A DNA stretch of 64,000 bases from Cyrtodaria siliqua (lineage: Eukaryota; Mollusca; Bivalvia; Adapedonta; Hiatellidae), in NCBI GenBank assembly GCA_037043455.1, contig JAWPHD010000087.1, forward strand, positions 186,001 through 250,000. The letters run 5' to 3'. A model generated the notes under the pieces. It worked only from the letters and a program-made list of their open reading frames with translations, did not search any database and was not told where the DNA came from. Each line of letters opens with the position of its first letter. Positions within the stretch are counted from its first letter, which is position 1. The position numbers were made by a program, and so were the translations under genes. Positions 1-10,742 of the stretch are shown here, in pieces.

Positions 1-189
1 AATTGTACATGTCTATTTCTGCAATTTTCAACGTTTTGGTTTGAAACTTCAATTAGTTTTATGTAATTAAAAGCGTAAATACCATTTATTAAGAAGTTCA
101 ATTTGTTCTCTGTTTGGATTGGTGTTGTTTTATATTAACACATACAGCTACACATAATACATCTTCTTATTCTTCTTCTTCATAATAAG

Positions 190-442
190 TAGATATATAA
201 GTCAAACAGGAAATGTAGCATTCAAGGACCATAGTCAACCACAAACATGCACAGAAACAATCAACAACTACAAACATGAATAAAAGGCAAGATTTGACAT
301 CACAAACAAAAGGGTTGACAATAAGGCTACCGCCTCGGAACGGTCAGTGGCAAAACAGGGGGTTTAAACCAGGTTCTTTGGTGCACCAAATCTCACTTAT
401 CCTATTGTCATCCCGATAAAACGGGATAGTGTGAATAATGGA
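190..442 (+). repeat. Dispersed repeat family A, copy 1
   Basis: This is one of about 15 copies of an unclassified dispersed repeat in the window. Landmarks in order are GTAGCATTCAAGGAC, AGTCAACCACAAAC, a block near AAGGGTTGACAATA, GGAACGGTCAGTGGC, GGTTTAAACC, GGTGCACCAAA, and a distal part with ATCCCGATAAAACGGGA. No coding potential was seen. The longest copies run to about 450-520 bp. No clear TIRs or Pol III boxes were found, so SINE or MITE class is undecided. The plus orientation is defined here as CATTCAAGGAC toward GTGCACC. Confidence 0.8.
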
Positions 443-470
443 TCTTACATGAGCATGATGAGTACTCATT

Positions 471-571
471 CATTATTGAATTTGTTAAACGAGTTGGCAA
501 AATGATATAATGCGAGTCTCTTGCCGAGCATTATATCAGTTTTGCTAACGAGTTTATTAAATTTAATAATG
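471..571. repeat. Imperfect foldback hairpin, about 44-bp arms
   Basis: The left arm (471-513) and right arm (about 528-571) are reverse complements at most positions. They include a perfect stretch TGATATAATGC / GCATTATATCA next to a 14-nt loop, and matching outer ends CATTATT / AATAATG. It could be a miniature foldback element or a precursor-like hairpin; nothing else marks it as transcribed. Confidence 0.6.
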
Positions 572-942
572 GATGACAACGAATGTTAAATTCTATTTGT
601 CACATAACTCACATATAGAATTTTATTGCATTTTGCCTGTCGCTTCAACACGCGAAACCGATATAAACCGTGGGAATTGAATCATAGTCATTATCGATAT
701 TTTTGACAGCGCATACTATGCTTATTTGCATACTTATATAACTAGTGGTATATCGAAAATATGGAATGGTGCTATTCCACTACCACACTGTAAGTTATGT
801 GATAAATGTTAATACAGAACATGATAGTTTTCATATAACCTCTAAATACCTGATTTTAAAAACCTTAATGTTGTTTGCTCTAAATTTTAACTTACATTAA
901 TTCATGATTTGCATTGTTCAACGAATACAAAATACATACGAT
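572..942. other. Gene-free AT-rich stretch
   Basis: No open frame with recognisable content, RNA gene or repeat boundary was seen. Confidence 0.5.
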
Positions 943-1013
943 GAACCCGTGGTGTAATGGTAAGCACTTAACCTTAATAATTCAAGCATCGTGCGTTCCA
1001 TCACAGCCAGAAT
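943..1013 (+). repeat. tRNA-like remnant
   Basis: An A-box-like GTGGTGTAATGGTAAGCAC is followed 40-odd bases later by a degenerate B-box region (GTGCGTTCCATCAC). The arms do not pair as a working tRNA, so this is read as a tRNA-derived pseudogene or SINE head. Confidence 0.4.
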
Positions 1014-1261
1014 CGAATTTTGATGAAATTAGTCTAGCTCGCTAAACCGTGCAGTGCAATACAAATGCTTATACACACACACATACAATATTATATTTAT
1101 CTAGCTTTCATGAAAAACAACTCAACTGATACTGCTTTTCGAAGTTATGTCATAAAATCAGTTGTGCAGAGCGGTATTCGAACAGAAGACTTTGTATTTG
1201 CCCTTCAATCAAAGACGATAACGACTATATTAAACATGTCTGAAACGGTATCCTAAGAAGA

Positions 1262-1497
1262 AGGATAAAAATACCGGACAGGGAAAGCAGCATTCAAGGA
1301 CGACAGTCAACCACAAAACACAAAAACAAACACGCAAACAGATAAACGAATAGGCAAAAGTAATAAAAAATGCAAACGACATCACAAACACAAAAGGGTT
1401 GACAATAGGGCTACCGCATTGGAACGGTCAGTGGCAAAGTAGGCCACTGGGGGTTTAAACCAGTTCTAGGGTGCACCAAACCTCACACTTACCTAAG
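1262..1497 (+). repeat. Dispersed repeat family A, copy 2
   Basis: A well-conserved copy holding every landmark from GGGAAAGCAGCATTCAAGG to GGGTGCACCAAACCTCAC. It is close to the copies at 20.1, 42.8 and 51.7 kb (sub-type with CAAACACGCAAACAGA and AATGCAAACGACATCAC). Confidence 0.8.
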
Positions 1498-1581
1498 TTC
1501 AATTGATATGATAGTTGTACAAATATGCAAACTATACTGAAAAGAAAAAGAAACGCTTAATGAGTTTTTCCGCTATATATT

Positions 1582-1990
1582 GTATGTTTAATATGCTACT
1601 GCTAATCGAATGATACAGGGCGGCCTGAGGACTGTCCTTTCGGAAAGAAAGTTTAAACAGTACCGGACACACCAATGGTTACCCCTTTAAAGTTTCATTA
1701 TCAACAGAATGCGCATTTGGCTCAAGCTGGTAAGCAAACTTAGGCTTTAAATGTTGCAATCTCAACATTAAACACAATACTGAAATGGCTTGTCTTTTTA
1801 AGCGAAACTTCAACATTTATGAATTTCGTGTAATAAAGTATACTATGATTAAAAGGTCTACTACATGACAGAGTTGTCCTTTTGTGTAATTATCTGTAAC
1901 ACCTTTCTGTGCAAAACGTCTTGAGATATATCTGGAATAATACGTGGAATTAGGTGTATATAATAGTGTAGTTTCGGAATGTTTTGATTA
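1582..1990 (+). repeat. Dispersed repeat family B, copy 1
   Basis: A repeat of about 400 bp found four times in the window (1.6, 18.3, 36.9 and 45.1 kb), all on the plus strand. Landmarks are TTTAATATGCTACTGCTAAT, TTTGGCTCAAGC, GAAACTTCAACATTTATGAA, GATTAAAAGGTCTAC and ATTACGTGGAATTA. No coding frame is conserved between copies. The class is unknown. Confidence 0.7.
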
Positions 1991-2321
1991 TTTTTCCTTT
2001 CAGTATATATTGTTTATTCATTTCGAGATGTGTTCAAAAAGTTTAAAATACTTTTTATTATGGATATATGTACTTAATAATTCAAATTGTTTAAAATGCT
2101 TTTTATTAGGGTTATATGTACTTAATATAACATATGTTCACACGGTGGGAACATGTCTCAAGGGTAAGAATTAGTGTTTCATTGTTGTACAATTGTTGAG
2201 AAGACACCTCACGTAAGGTCATATATCCATTTATTGTAACACATTATTTGTAACATAGTTTGTATGTTCTTAAAAACAAAAAAAATCTAAATTTCATTGT
2301 ATTATATAACGACTTTTTCAG

Positions 2322-2548
2322 AAGGAAAAGCCGTGGCGGTGACGTACGACTGTAAGTTTGTCGAGACATCCGTGGTACTGAACATGAATGTGGATGAATT
2401 ACTCGTGGGAGTTGTAAAACAATTACGACTACGGTTCGGTAACAACGCAAACAAATGTAAAGGTTGTGCTTCTACAAGCAAAATGTTGCTCAACAAATTG
2501 TTTAAGAAGGATAGTATTTCTAAATCATGTGAAAACCTATACCGTTAA
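2322..2548 (+). CDS. Last exon of an RGK-family (Rad/Gem/Rem) small GTPase, partial
   Basis: The exon begins after a good acceptor (pyrimidine tract then TTTTTCAG) in phase 1 and stops at 2546-2548. It encodes about 75 residues. The stretch CKFVETSVVLNMNVDELLVG matches the G5 region and last helix of RGK GTPases, which read roughly CKFIETSAALHHNVDELF. The end SKSCENL matches the conserved RGK tail with its invariant Cys. Family knowledge: RGK proteins bind calcium-channel beta subunits at the membrane and lack a CAAX motif. The tail ends in YR where family members usually end in a hydrophobic pair such as VL, so the terminus is altered. The upstream exons (P-loop, switch regions) were not found in the window, so this may be the 3' end of a gene starting outside it, or a stray duplicated exon. 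Family B copy 1 lies just upstream. Confidence 0.6.
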
Positions 2549-3087
2549 ATATGCGTTTACTGACATGTATATTAGAAATTGGATTGTCTTGAATGGCTTA
2601 AAGCTACCGACGCTATACTTAAACTGATTATATGTATATGTGACAGAAATCGATGCGTAAAATATCACATTTTATCTAGCCTTCGTACAGGTGACATCGA
2701 TAATATACGGCTTCCGAATATATTTCATAAAAAATGTTATTGGCCGGAACCAGTGAAATTGCAGTTTTATTTGTAACATGAAGGTTTTACCACTACACCG
2801 CGGACGCCTGTTTATGTGTAATAGCATTTGGAACACTAAATAGTCATTACATAATAACTATAGCACACACACGCGCATATAAAAAATATCATCCGCTAAA
2901 TAAAACATCTAGAGACGGAATCTTAGTTAAATTGATAATAAATAGCATTACACCACCACGCATGGTTATTTACATGTGCGAGATGATGCAGTATATACCG
3001 ATACATCTTGAGGGTCGTTCAAATAGGTTAATTTATTTTGAATCATAATATATGTTACTTAGTATACAATGTTCTCAAGAAGTCACC
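2549..3087. other. Downstream flank of RGK exon, no gene
   Basis: AT-rich sequence. An AATAAA hexamer lies near 2899 (GCTAAATAAAACATC). On the minus strand around 2780-2810 there is a tRNA 5'-half-like string (GGTGTAGTGGTAAAACC). Nothing else was recognised. Confidence 0.4.
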
Positions 3088-3152
3088 ACAGCTCAGTGCT
3101 AAGCACGTTAGACAGTAAATTAGAAGGTCATGTGTTCGAGTCACAAAGGCAA
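3088..3152 (+). repeat. tRNA-like remnant
   Basis: An A-box-like CAGCTCAGTGCTAAGC and a B-box-like GTGTTCGAGTCAC lie at tRNA-like spacing. Arm pairing is poor, so this is a tRNA-derived pseudogene or SINE fragment. Confidence 0.45.
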
Positions 3153-3502
3153 ACTTATTTTGGTAAATCATAATACTACTTATATACAGATACGATGTGT
3201 ACTGCTAGATGTCTATAACGTAAATGATGTCCTACATTAAATATGATTGCTTAAAACCCGATTTCGTCATGAGCTGGTGGAAATGAAGTTACAACTAAAG
3301 ACACGCCTACAAAGAAGAAAGCGATTTAAATACAGGGTCTGTAGCTTTAAGTGTATATTACCACAATGAATAGCGTTTTCGGTATTAATACAACTGGCCT
3401 AGGTCATAAAAACGGTAAAACCTGTTCATTTCAAAAATATAAAACAGATATTCCGTGTCAATACAACTTGGTAATATCTACCTTACTGGATGTTTAACCA
3501 AA

Positions 3503-3660
3503 ACGAGCAGACAGGAAATATAACATTCACATAAAGCATTCAACCAAAAAACACGCACTCATGGCAAAACAATTATTTAGTAGTAAAGTTCGGACCACCA
3601 AACAACATAAAAGGGTTGGCAATATGGGGGTGCCGCCTTGGAATGATCAGTGGTAAATTG
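3503..3660 (+). repeat. Dispersed repeat family A, copy 3 (diverged)
   Basis: Starts at ACAGGAAATATAACATTCAC and ends near TTGGAATGATCAGTGG, with the AAAAGGGTTGGCAATA block between. It is truncated before the GTGCACC part. Confidence 0.65.
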
Positions 3661-5852
3661 CACGTACATAGAAAGGATCATGTAATTGCATTGGTGGATA
3701 CTTCTTATTCTCGGAACAGCTCAAGTAGTCATGTTTTTAGAGAAACAGTGTTTGTCATTTATGCCATGTTTTAAACTACTTTATTATGTATATACCGTGT
3801 CAACATTTTCTGAACACGATTTGAGGTTGTGTGTTAAACAATCATCTGATTAATCATTCTACATAAAAAAACATGGGATATTAGTGGACTCAAAGTATAA
3901 AAGAAAAAGGTGTAAAAGTGCATGACATATTCTACATTGTAAATATTAGACACCTGGCGCCGTTTTAAATTTTCACAATTCCAAGTGCAAAGAACGCAAT
4001 ACAGATGACCATGTACATTGTGTATTTCTAAAACATCACTAAATACATAAAATAAATATAAAATACAGCTAAAATGCTTGATGTAGATCCAAAGATAATC
4101 AATAACCATGCGAGTATGGGAATTGTTTGCTAGATCTGCTGCAAGCAACTGGCTGCGTGATGGTTCCGTGAAAAGTGCATGTACTTTATCAAAATATAAA
4201 CGAACTGACGGTACATATGTTTGTACCATGAGTGGAATATCTGGTAGAGAATTGATGTATTCTTAAAATGCACCGTCGAAATAAAACAGTTCATCTTTTG
4301 TTCATACCACCATGGTTGTACAGGCTCCACCACTTCTATACATATGTCATCGGGGTCGTGTAAACATAACTATGTACAGTGGGGTTTTCTTTTATTCCTT
4401 TATTAGGTGAGCTATCGATATAAAAATAAGTGTTTACAAATAACGAATACCTTAATATTTATCACAGAGTCAGTTAACATATTAGAGTAATTATAATCAT
4501 GTAATGGTTATCCCATCGTTATTCAATTCCAACATTAACATATATGTAAACGATAATATATCGCATTCTCAATATATCGCATTCTCTATTGAACTTAGAC
4601 ATATAAACAACCGCCGCCGTTATTGCCGGGCCTTTGTAAAAGACTTCGTCACAACAACATTACAATTAGCATCATGTCCATGATAAATTATTACAACATG
4701 TTTAGCAATGACTTACCATGGATTGATGTATATTCGAGATATCTTAAGATATATTCTATTAACAGTTTTAGTGCATATAAATGCAAATACAGTCAACGAT
4801 CTATAAAATGGCGGATGTTCAAAATGGCCTAGTGCGAGCGTGTCCCCAATATGCGGGAATTCATATTTCATATAAAGAAGAGGTTAAGGTTCATTCATAC
4901 CCAATCAGATCACTCGACCACACTGACGTATACATGCACATGCCATAACAAAACATGGACTGACCTGACTTATATATACAAACAATGGACAAATACCGGA
5001 CACTTAGTATATTGGATTGAACAGGAGGGCCACAACATATAGGGAAATATAGGATTTGGACAACATGCCAAATGGGATATTTTGACACTGTGACACATAT
5101 ACACTTTTGACCGGCTTTGTTTTAATAACTGTAATATTCATTCCGATCGTTGGAGATCGCTGAGCTCGATATTTATGTACAGTTGTCAGTGGTAAATGCC
5201 ATTAAAATCTCAGAGTATTGTTTAATCACCCTTAGGATGTGCTGCCTGCTTTTCAATTTAATATTTTGACTGTTACTGCAACATGTGCATATGTACTTTG
5301 TCAATGGTCGTTTTTTTCTGGGATCTAACATATTACGTAACATAATTTATTCAGTTTTGCTGATTGATTATTGAGCAGGAGCAGGTAATACATTATTATC
5401 AATACCTGCCACATCCGTTAAACGTTACGTTACGACGTCATTTAAATGCCGAAATACATGAAGAGCAAAGAAACCATTATTTTAAAGCAACAACACATTT
5501 AAATTGTTAAAACAGAATGGAGCTGCATGTTTCTTTCGTTTTTGATTTCGTTCCCTTGTTGGGAGATAGGAATTTCAATGTAATTTGTGAACATTTTTGT
5601 ATTACAGTGCATAAACATTCATGTCATATAAAACAATAAACTATTCCCAGCGTGTCTATTTTGTGCGAGATGATCTTCAAGTTCGCCCACCAGTTATTGA
5701 TCTGGCACAATATACATTCTGTTTCTAAAAATGAGATATAAGATCCTAAAGAAATCACAGCGTCCAGACGCAATGGCATCATAGGTCCGCACTGTACTAC
5801 AAACAAAGAGCAATATTTAATTAGTTATACAATAAAAAAGACCAAATACAGC
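3661..5852. other. Gene-free stretch, 2.2 kb
   Basis: Several open frames of 60-130 codons occur, but none has recognisable residues, splice context or unusual composition. No repeat boundary was recognised. Confidence 0.45.
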
Positions 5853-6010
5853 AGAAAGGGTGTTAAAGACAGGGTTACCAACTTGGAACGGTCAGTACAG
5901 TCTTACATGTTAGCTTGAATCGATTGTAAGTGTACACCATCCTCGCTATTATCCTGTCCTCAGCGCCCAAAAAGACAAGACAGTGTAAACAAAACTACAT
6001 CCCATCAAAA
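5853..6010 (+). repeat. Dispersed repeat family A, copy 4 (degenerate)
   Basis: The core GGTTACCAACTTGGAACGGTCAGT and the distal AAAGACAAGACAGTGTAAAC match the family A layout with many changes. The 5' part is missing. Confidence 0.5.
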
Positions 6011-6437
6011 AGAATTCTCTAACAATAAAGTCCACATCCCGAGAAACTAACAAAAGAAAGACTAAGTTTTGTTGTAAAGCTATATAAAATACAAAATAAG
6101 AACCATCTCAGGATGTATCCAGAAATGTACTGAACAACCACAGCTGTTGCAGCCAAAGAGAAACCAATCTAAGGTACGATCAGAAAACCCGAGGGACAAA
6201 AGCTCATGCACCTACTTCCCTGGGTCGGGGTTTCAGTGGGTGCAATCGTATAGTCCCAAGAGGTTGTCCAGTCATTGCACAAGGGAATCCAACCTCAGCC
6301 TCATTTACATATCATTTGCATATCAATGGCAAATGCTTAAACTAAACTGAATAGTCAGCCCTGATTGAATATGCATATGTATATAAAAAGAAATATGAAA
6401 TGAATAATTTGTAAATCGATAAATACAAACAATATTT
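6011..6437. other. Gene-free stretch
   Basis: No feature was recognised. Confidence 0.4.
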
Positions 6438-6493
6438 CAGTCTCGGTTTGATTGAGACTGATCTTGAACGGTAGTGACAAATGTTAGCTACCG
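6438..6493 (-). repeat. Twin-hairpin repeat (family C), diverged copy
   Basis: Holds CAGTCTC...GAGACTG and, on the same strand, an AACGGTAG to CTACCG pair. It is the reverse complement of the tandem pair at 10.53-10.74 kb, with several substitutions. Confidence 0.65.
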
Positions 6494-8664
6494 CTCACAC
6501 CCTCTAGCCACGAGATGAGCAGAACTCAACATTTAAAATGTCAACAGTACCAAAATTGTTGCATATGAAGGTGAACATGGAACCTTCAATGAGCTATTTT
6601 CATACCATTGCAAGGCCAGCGGCGTTGGGTCCCAGTTTCTAACAAAATGATTTGCCCTAAACGAGAAAACAGTGGGCGAAATGAACAAAATGAATTACAT
6701 GGGAGCAGAGATTATGAAGCCTGCGTATCACAAGTAACAGTCAAAAGACGAAATTAAAAAGCAGACAACATACATGTATCCTAAGGGTGATTAAAAAATA
6801 CTCAGAACCTTTAAAGGCTGGAGTAGTGGAACCACCTATTCGAAGTTAAGGTAACAAAACAAAAGTGACTCAGAATGTACCACCTGGGATATCTGTATAT
6901 AAATATCGGGCTCAGCGATATGAATAACAGTTCTTATTGCAATCATGGGGAGACTGTTTACCGCCGACACACTCTTTACCTCATTTTCCCACACTGTTCT
7001 CATTTACATTTCAATTCTGTGTTGTTATTTCTGTTGTGTTTTCTTTTGTTTGTAGTTTTCCGTTCTTATTATACCATTGTTTGTGAAGGTATCAACCAAT
7101 TTAGAGGTATGTTTTTCACTTTATATATATGTACATACAGTGTCGTTGTTTTTCGCGTGTGTATTGATAATTTCAACTTAAGGGAGACAACACTATGAAG
7201 TAATTATACTTGCAGTTAGCTTCTTCATTATCTCTCTTAGCTATTTTCTCATATACACCTTTTTCGCGGACAATATTATTTCACGTTCTTATATTTGTTT
7301 AAAAAACTTGAATCACTGGTACAGTTATTGAAATATGTTCTTCCACACCCGCAGTGCTATATTTTCATATTTAAGAGCATGGTATCATTAAATACAGATT
7401 GTTGAGACTAAATAAACTACTAGTTATAAAAACAGTTCCAGCGCTTACTTGACATGTGCTTGTTAAAAGTCATCACTTACTCTATAGTTGATACGACAGC
7501 GTTTTGTTTCTTGCATATTTGCATTGTGTTTTTCACATGAATCACCTATTTGTTCGGTTCTGTATAATGACATAGGCTAAATAGAAGACGTGAATACTAT
7601 TACAAGAAGAAAATATTTTAGAACTTATTTCACAAACGGTTTTGTCAGATTTATATTTAACAACAATTAATTTGACCTACACCATATTATAACAGTGTTT
7701 TTTTTAAACTAGATAAGTTTGAGGTTTACATTTTATGCATCTTTTATTTTTACATTAAACATTAAAAAGAAATTACCATAAATATATAACTTTGTAACTT
7801 TGTAATCAGTTTTGCGATTTACGAATTACTAGATGGCTCAGTTTCTGGTAAAATAACTAAGTTTTATTAAGAAAAAGTAAACCAGGATCCTTATTGATTT
7901 TGTGTTTATGATTTGTAAATGATCTGTAAAGAAATAACCCAAAATTAAACGTCTTTTCAAAAGACACTTAAATCATATGAACAATTCTGTTCGCAGATGT
8001 GGATCGTCGCAGTACAGCTACTTAGAATAGAAGATATTGTCATTCTGCAAAGAAAATGCTCAGGGTTTCATTGGTCAATGCGGCGTAGACATGAGCACAT
8101 GTCTACGTCTCGTGACGTGAACATTGGACGATTGCCTCAAAACTTCAATACACAAAAAACTGACGGACATTACGCTGCCGATTCGGTGTGGAAACTGTCG
8201 ACTGTTTCTTTTTTACCGCTTTTCTGCGAATTCCATTGTAGGTAAAAGTCTGACATAATTGTAAGTAGTGTTACTTGTCATTTTAAAGATAATAAAACAC
8301 CAACATATGATAAATGGCGACTTTTATTAATTAAAAATCCGCCAAATTCGACGACGTTTGGAGCGTTGACCTCATGAACGTAAAACAGTTAACGACGTCA
8401 CGTGTTAATAATGAAATAGAGGCACGTAACGGAGAAATTAGCTAAAACAGAAACCGTGTTTAAATGTGTCTCATTTTTAATATATCAGCTTTGAAGTATG
8501 ACAAATTCTTTATTCGGATTCTTGACAGAGGACATGGGCTCACATTCCCTGCCTGGCAACTACATTTGTTTTTTGGGAAATGAAGTATGTAAAGAAAGGT
8601 CCATTTCATTCTTATATACAAGAGAATTATTTTATTAATTTTTAACCAGTTTTTATATAGAATA
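6494..8664. other. Gene-free stretch, 2.2 kb
   Basis: No convincing gene. One open block at 7997-8239 has splice-like flanks and is treated as a weak exon candidate in the findings. A perfect 10-bp inverted repeat (CGTAGACATG / CATGTCTACG, 4-nt loop) lies at 8089-8112. Confidence 0.4.
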
Positions 8665-9720
8665 TAATATAATAGAATATCTTTTATTTCCAATCATGGG
8701 CCATCACTTACATAGTAATCACGTACTAATTTGGATATATATGAGGCTATAAAATAACAAAAGCTTAATTCTGATCATACAACACAATTAACATAAGTAA
8801 ACATCTAATTAGATAAGGCATAAAACAACAATAACAGTTTATCATTTCAAGAACTTCAATAAGTTCTTACAGCTACATTTCTATTAAGCAGTTAAGTGCA
8901 CATTATATTTATGAAAAATCCATGATTTATAAGACTCACATGACAGACCTGTTTTTTTACTTATAGTACAGTTCAAATGATTAAATCTCATGGTATAACA
9001 TGTGTAAATAAACCCTGCTGTTCTATTGATTATATATTCATCTTCATTACATAACAAGAAAGCAAACTGATTTTGCATGATAAAGTATTGACATTTTTAC
9101 AGGTATTAGAGATCTCTGTTGTAAATTCATTTCTTACTGTAGCATATTTTGGACATTCCAACATAAAATGAATTTCACTTTCATATTGATTAGTATCACA
9201 AAGTTTACAGAGTCTCTCTGTTAATGGAATATTCTTGTACCGACCAAGTTCTATTTCAAGTTTATGTGCGCTTATTCTAATTTTAGAAAGACAAGATCTA
9301 ACCTTAGGATCCTTAACAACATGTAGATATTTTTCAAACTCAAATACATTCTTAAAAGTAGCATAAGTACGCATTTTTCCAGTATAACCCTCAGCACATA
9401 TACTGAGCCTTTTTGATCAATATGACTTTAAAACACTGATTGCTTTTGATTTAACTTGTGCAGCTACATTTTTATTCTGATACTGGTATATTTTAGTACC
9501 CATGTGATTCATTACAAAATAAATACTTGAAACCCAACTTGTTGTTCCCTTCTGATGTAAAGAGCAGCTCTCTCTAAATGCTGAATATAATAATGTGGAA
9601 GGGTGAGCCTCCAGAAGTCTCTGAAAATACTTAATAGAATGTTTTAAAATGTCAGCATATAAAGGATAACGGCCTGTATCACCTAACATATAAGTCACAC
9701 TTAAGCATTATTCATATTTT
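8665..9720 (-). pseudogene. Non-LTR retrotransposon ORF2 3' end, decayed
   Basis: The minus-strand frame 9698-9417 contains LGDTGRYPLYADILKHSIKY, like the LGRYPL region that follows the reverse transcriptase in many animal LINEs. After a frame change near 9420 the frame 9374-9030 has LSKIRISAHKLEIELGRYKN and a Cys/His cluster (CKLC, then H and C in HFMLEC). This is the usual C-terminal zinc-knuckle region of LINE ORF2. The reverse-transcriptase core is absent (5' truncation). The downstream AATAAAAGATATTC-like sequence near 8665-8690 fits a 3' UTR end. A second remnant of a related element lies at 19.35-20.70 kb. Clade cannot be assigned. Confidence 0.75.
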
Positions 9721-10527
9721 TTAAAAAAAATCAAATTACATCAACATTTTAAATATATAAATAACATAATACATAGTAAAGTCTTCAACGATTCATTTGC
9801 GCATAAAGTGTTGGCCATGAAAAAAAAAATATATATCTATAAACATGCTTTAAAATCGGATTTTATCATAAGAAATACAATGATTCCAAGATGATGCGAT
9901 TGGGAGAGTAACATTTAAAAAACAATGCTGCCCTCCATTGATGTCACACCAGGTGTGACATTAGAACAGCGCACGACAGAGCGAAAAGTTAAATAACAGT
10001 CTATGGGAATTTAACATGGGGGATTGACATGAGGTATAATAATATGTTTTCTATACCGTAAACACATGTTAATGGAAAATTGAAATATGTGAAGATAGGT
10101 CAATAATTTTATTAAAAAACAACAAGAGAATTTGTTTTTCTATTTAATTTGATTTAAGTAGCAAGTTATGGTCAACAAAAACAAATGTTATATCTTTAAA
10201 ACATGTTTTGTCAAATTCTGTTTAATCGCTAAATAAATTCATTTATACATACGCTGTTCAACATACCTATTTATAACATTTGCTATGACATCACAATCAT
10301 AAAAGAACTTACAGTTCACCTAATAGCGTCATAATCGGGAATTTCAAGCCCTGGTTTAGTTATTGGGTGCGTTCAGGGTTTTCCCATTGGCAACCACGTC
10401 GGTTAACTTCGGGTTACCAATTTGGGTAATTTTTTTAAAGTTCTGTAATTGAATATTTTTTCGTCTTTTTGCAATTTTTAAGTGTAGTTGTATTCTTTTA
10501 TAATTTTTACGTTACAAACATACTTAT
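9721..10527. other. Gene-free AT-rich stretch
   Basis: Only the palindrome at 9941-9961 stands out; nothing else was recognised. Confidence 0.4.
9941..9961. promoter_or_regulatory. T-box-like palindrome
   Basis: A perfect palindrome with 10-bp arms around one central base: ATGTCACACC, A, GGTGTGACAT. Each arm holds the T-box half-site (TCACACC / GGTGTGA). The classical Brachyury palindrome has the same half-sites facing each other with a slightly wider centre. No gene is near enough to say what it would control, and chance occurrence is possible. Confidence 0.3.
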
Positions 10528-10742
10528 TACTGTTCTGTTTTGGGAAACGGTAGCTAGCATTTCACTACCGTTCATGAACAGTCTCAATCAAACCGAGACT
10601 GCAATACTCTTTTTATGAACATGGAATCCATAATATTAAAGATTAAATAATTATTACTGTTCTGTTTTGGGAAACGGTAGCTAGCATTTCACTACCGTTC
10701 ATGAACAGTCTCAATCAAACCGAGACTGCAATACTCTTTTTA
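10528..10742 (+). repeat. Twin-hairpin repeat (family C), tandem duplication
   Basis: A block of about 91 bp at 10528-10618 recurs almost base for base at 10651-10742. Each block holds two hairpins: GAAACGGTAG...CTACCGTTC, and CAGTCTC, nine bases, GAGACTG. A diverged reverse-strand copy is at 6438-6493. The 32-bp spacer between the blocks is unrelated. Confidence 0.8.

Noticed and set aside
3834..4229. 131-codon minus-strand frame
   Set aside because: Composition follows the local AT-rich DNA, no domain or splice context was seen, and an alternative frame overlaps it.
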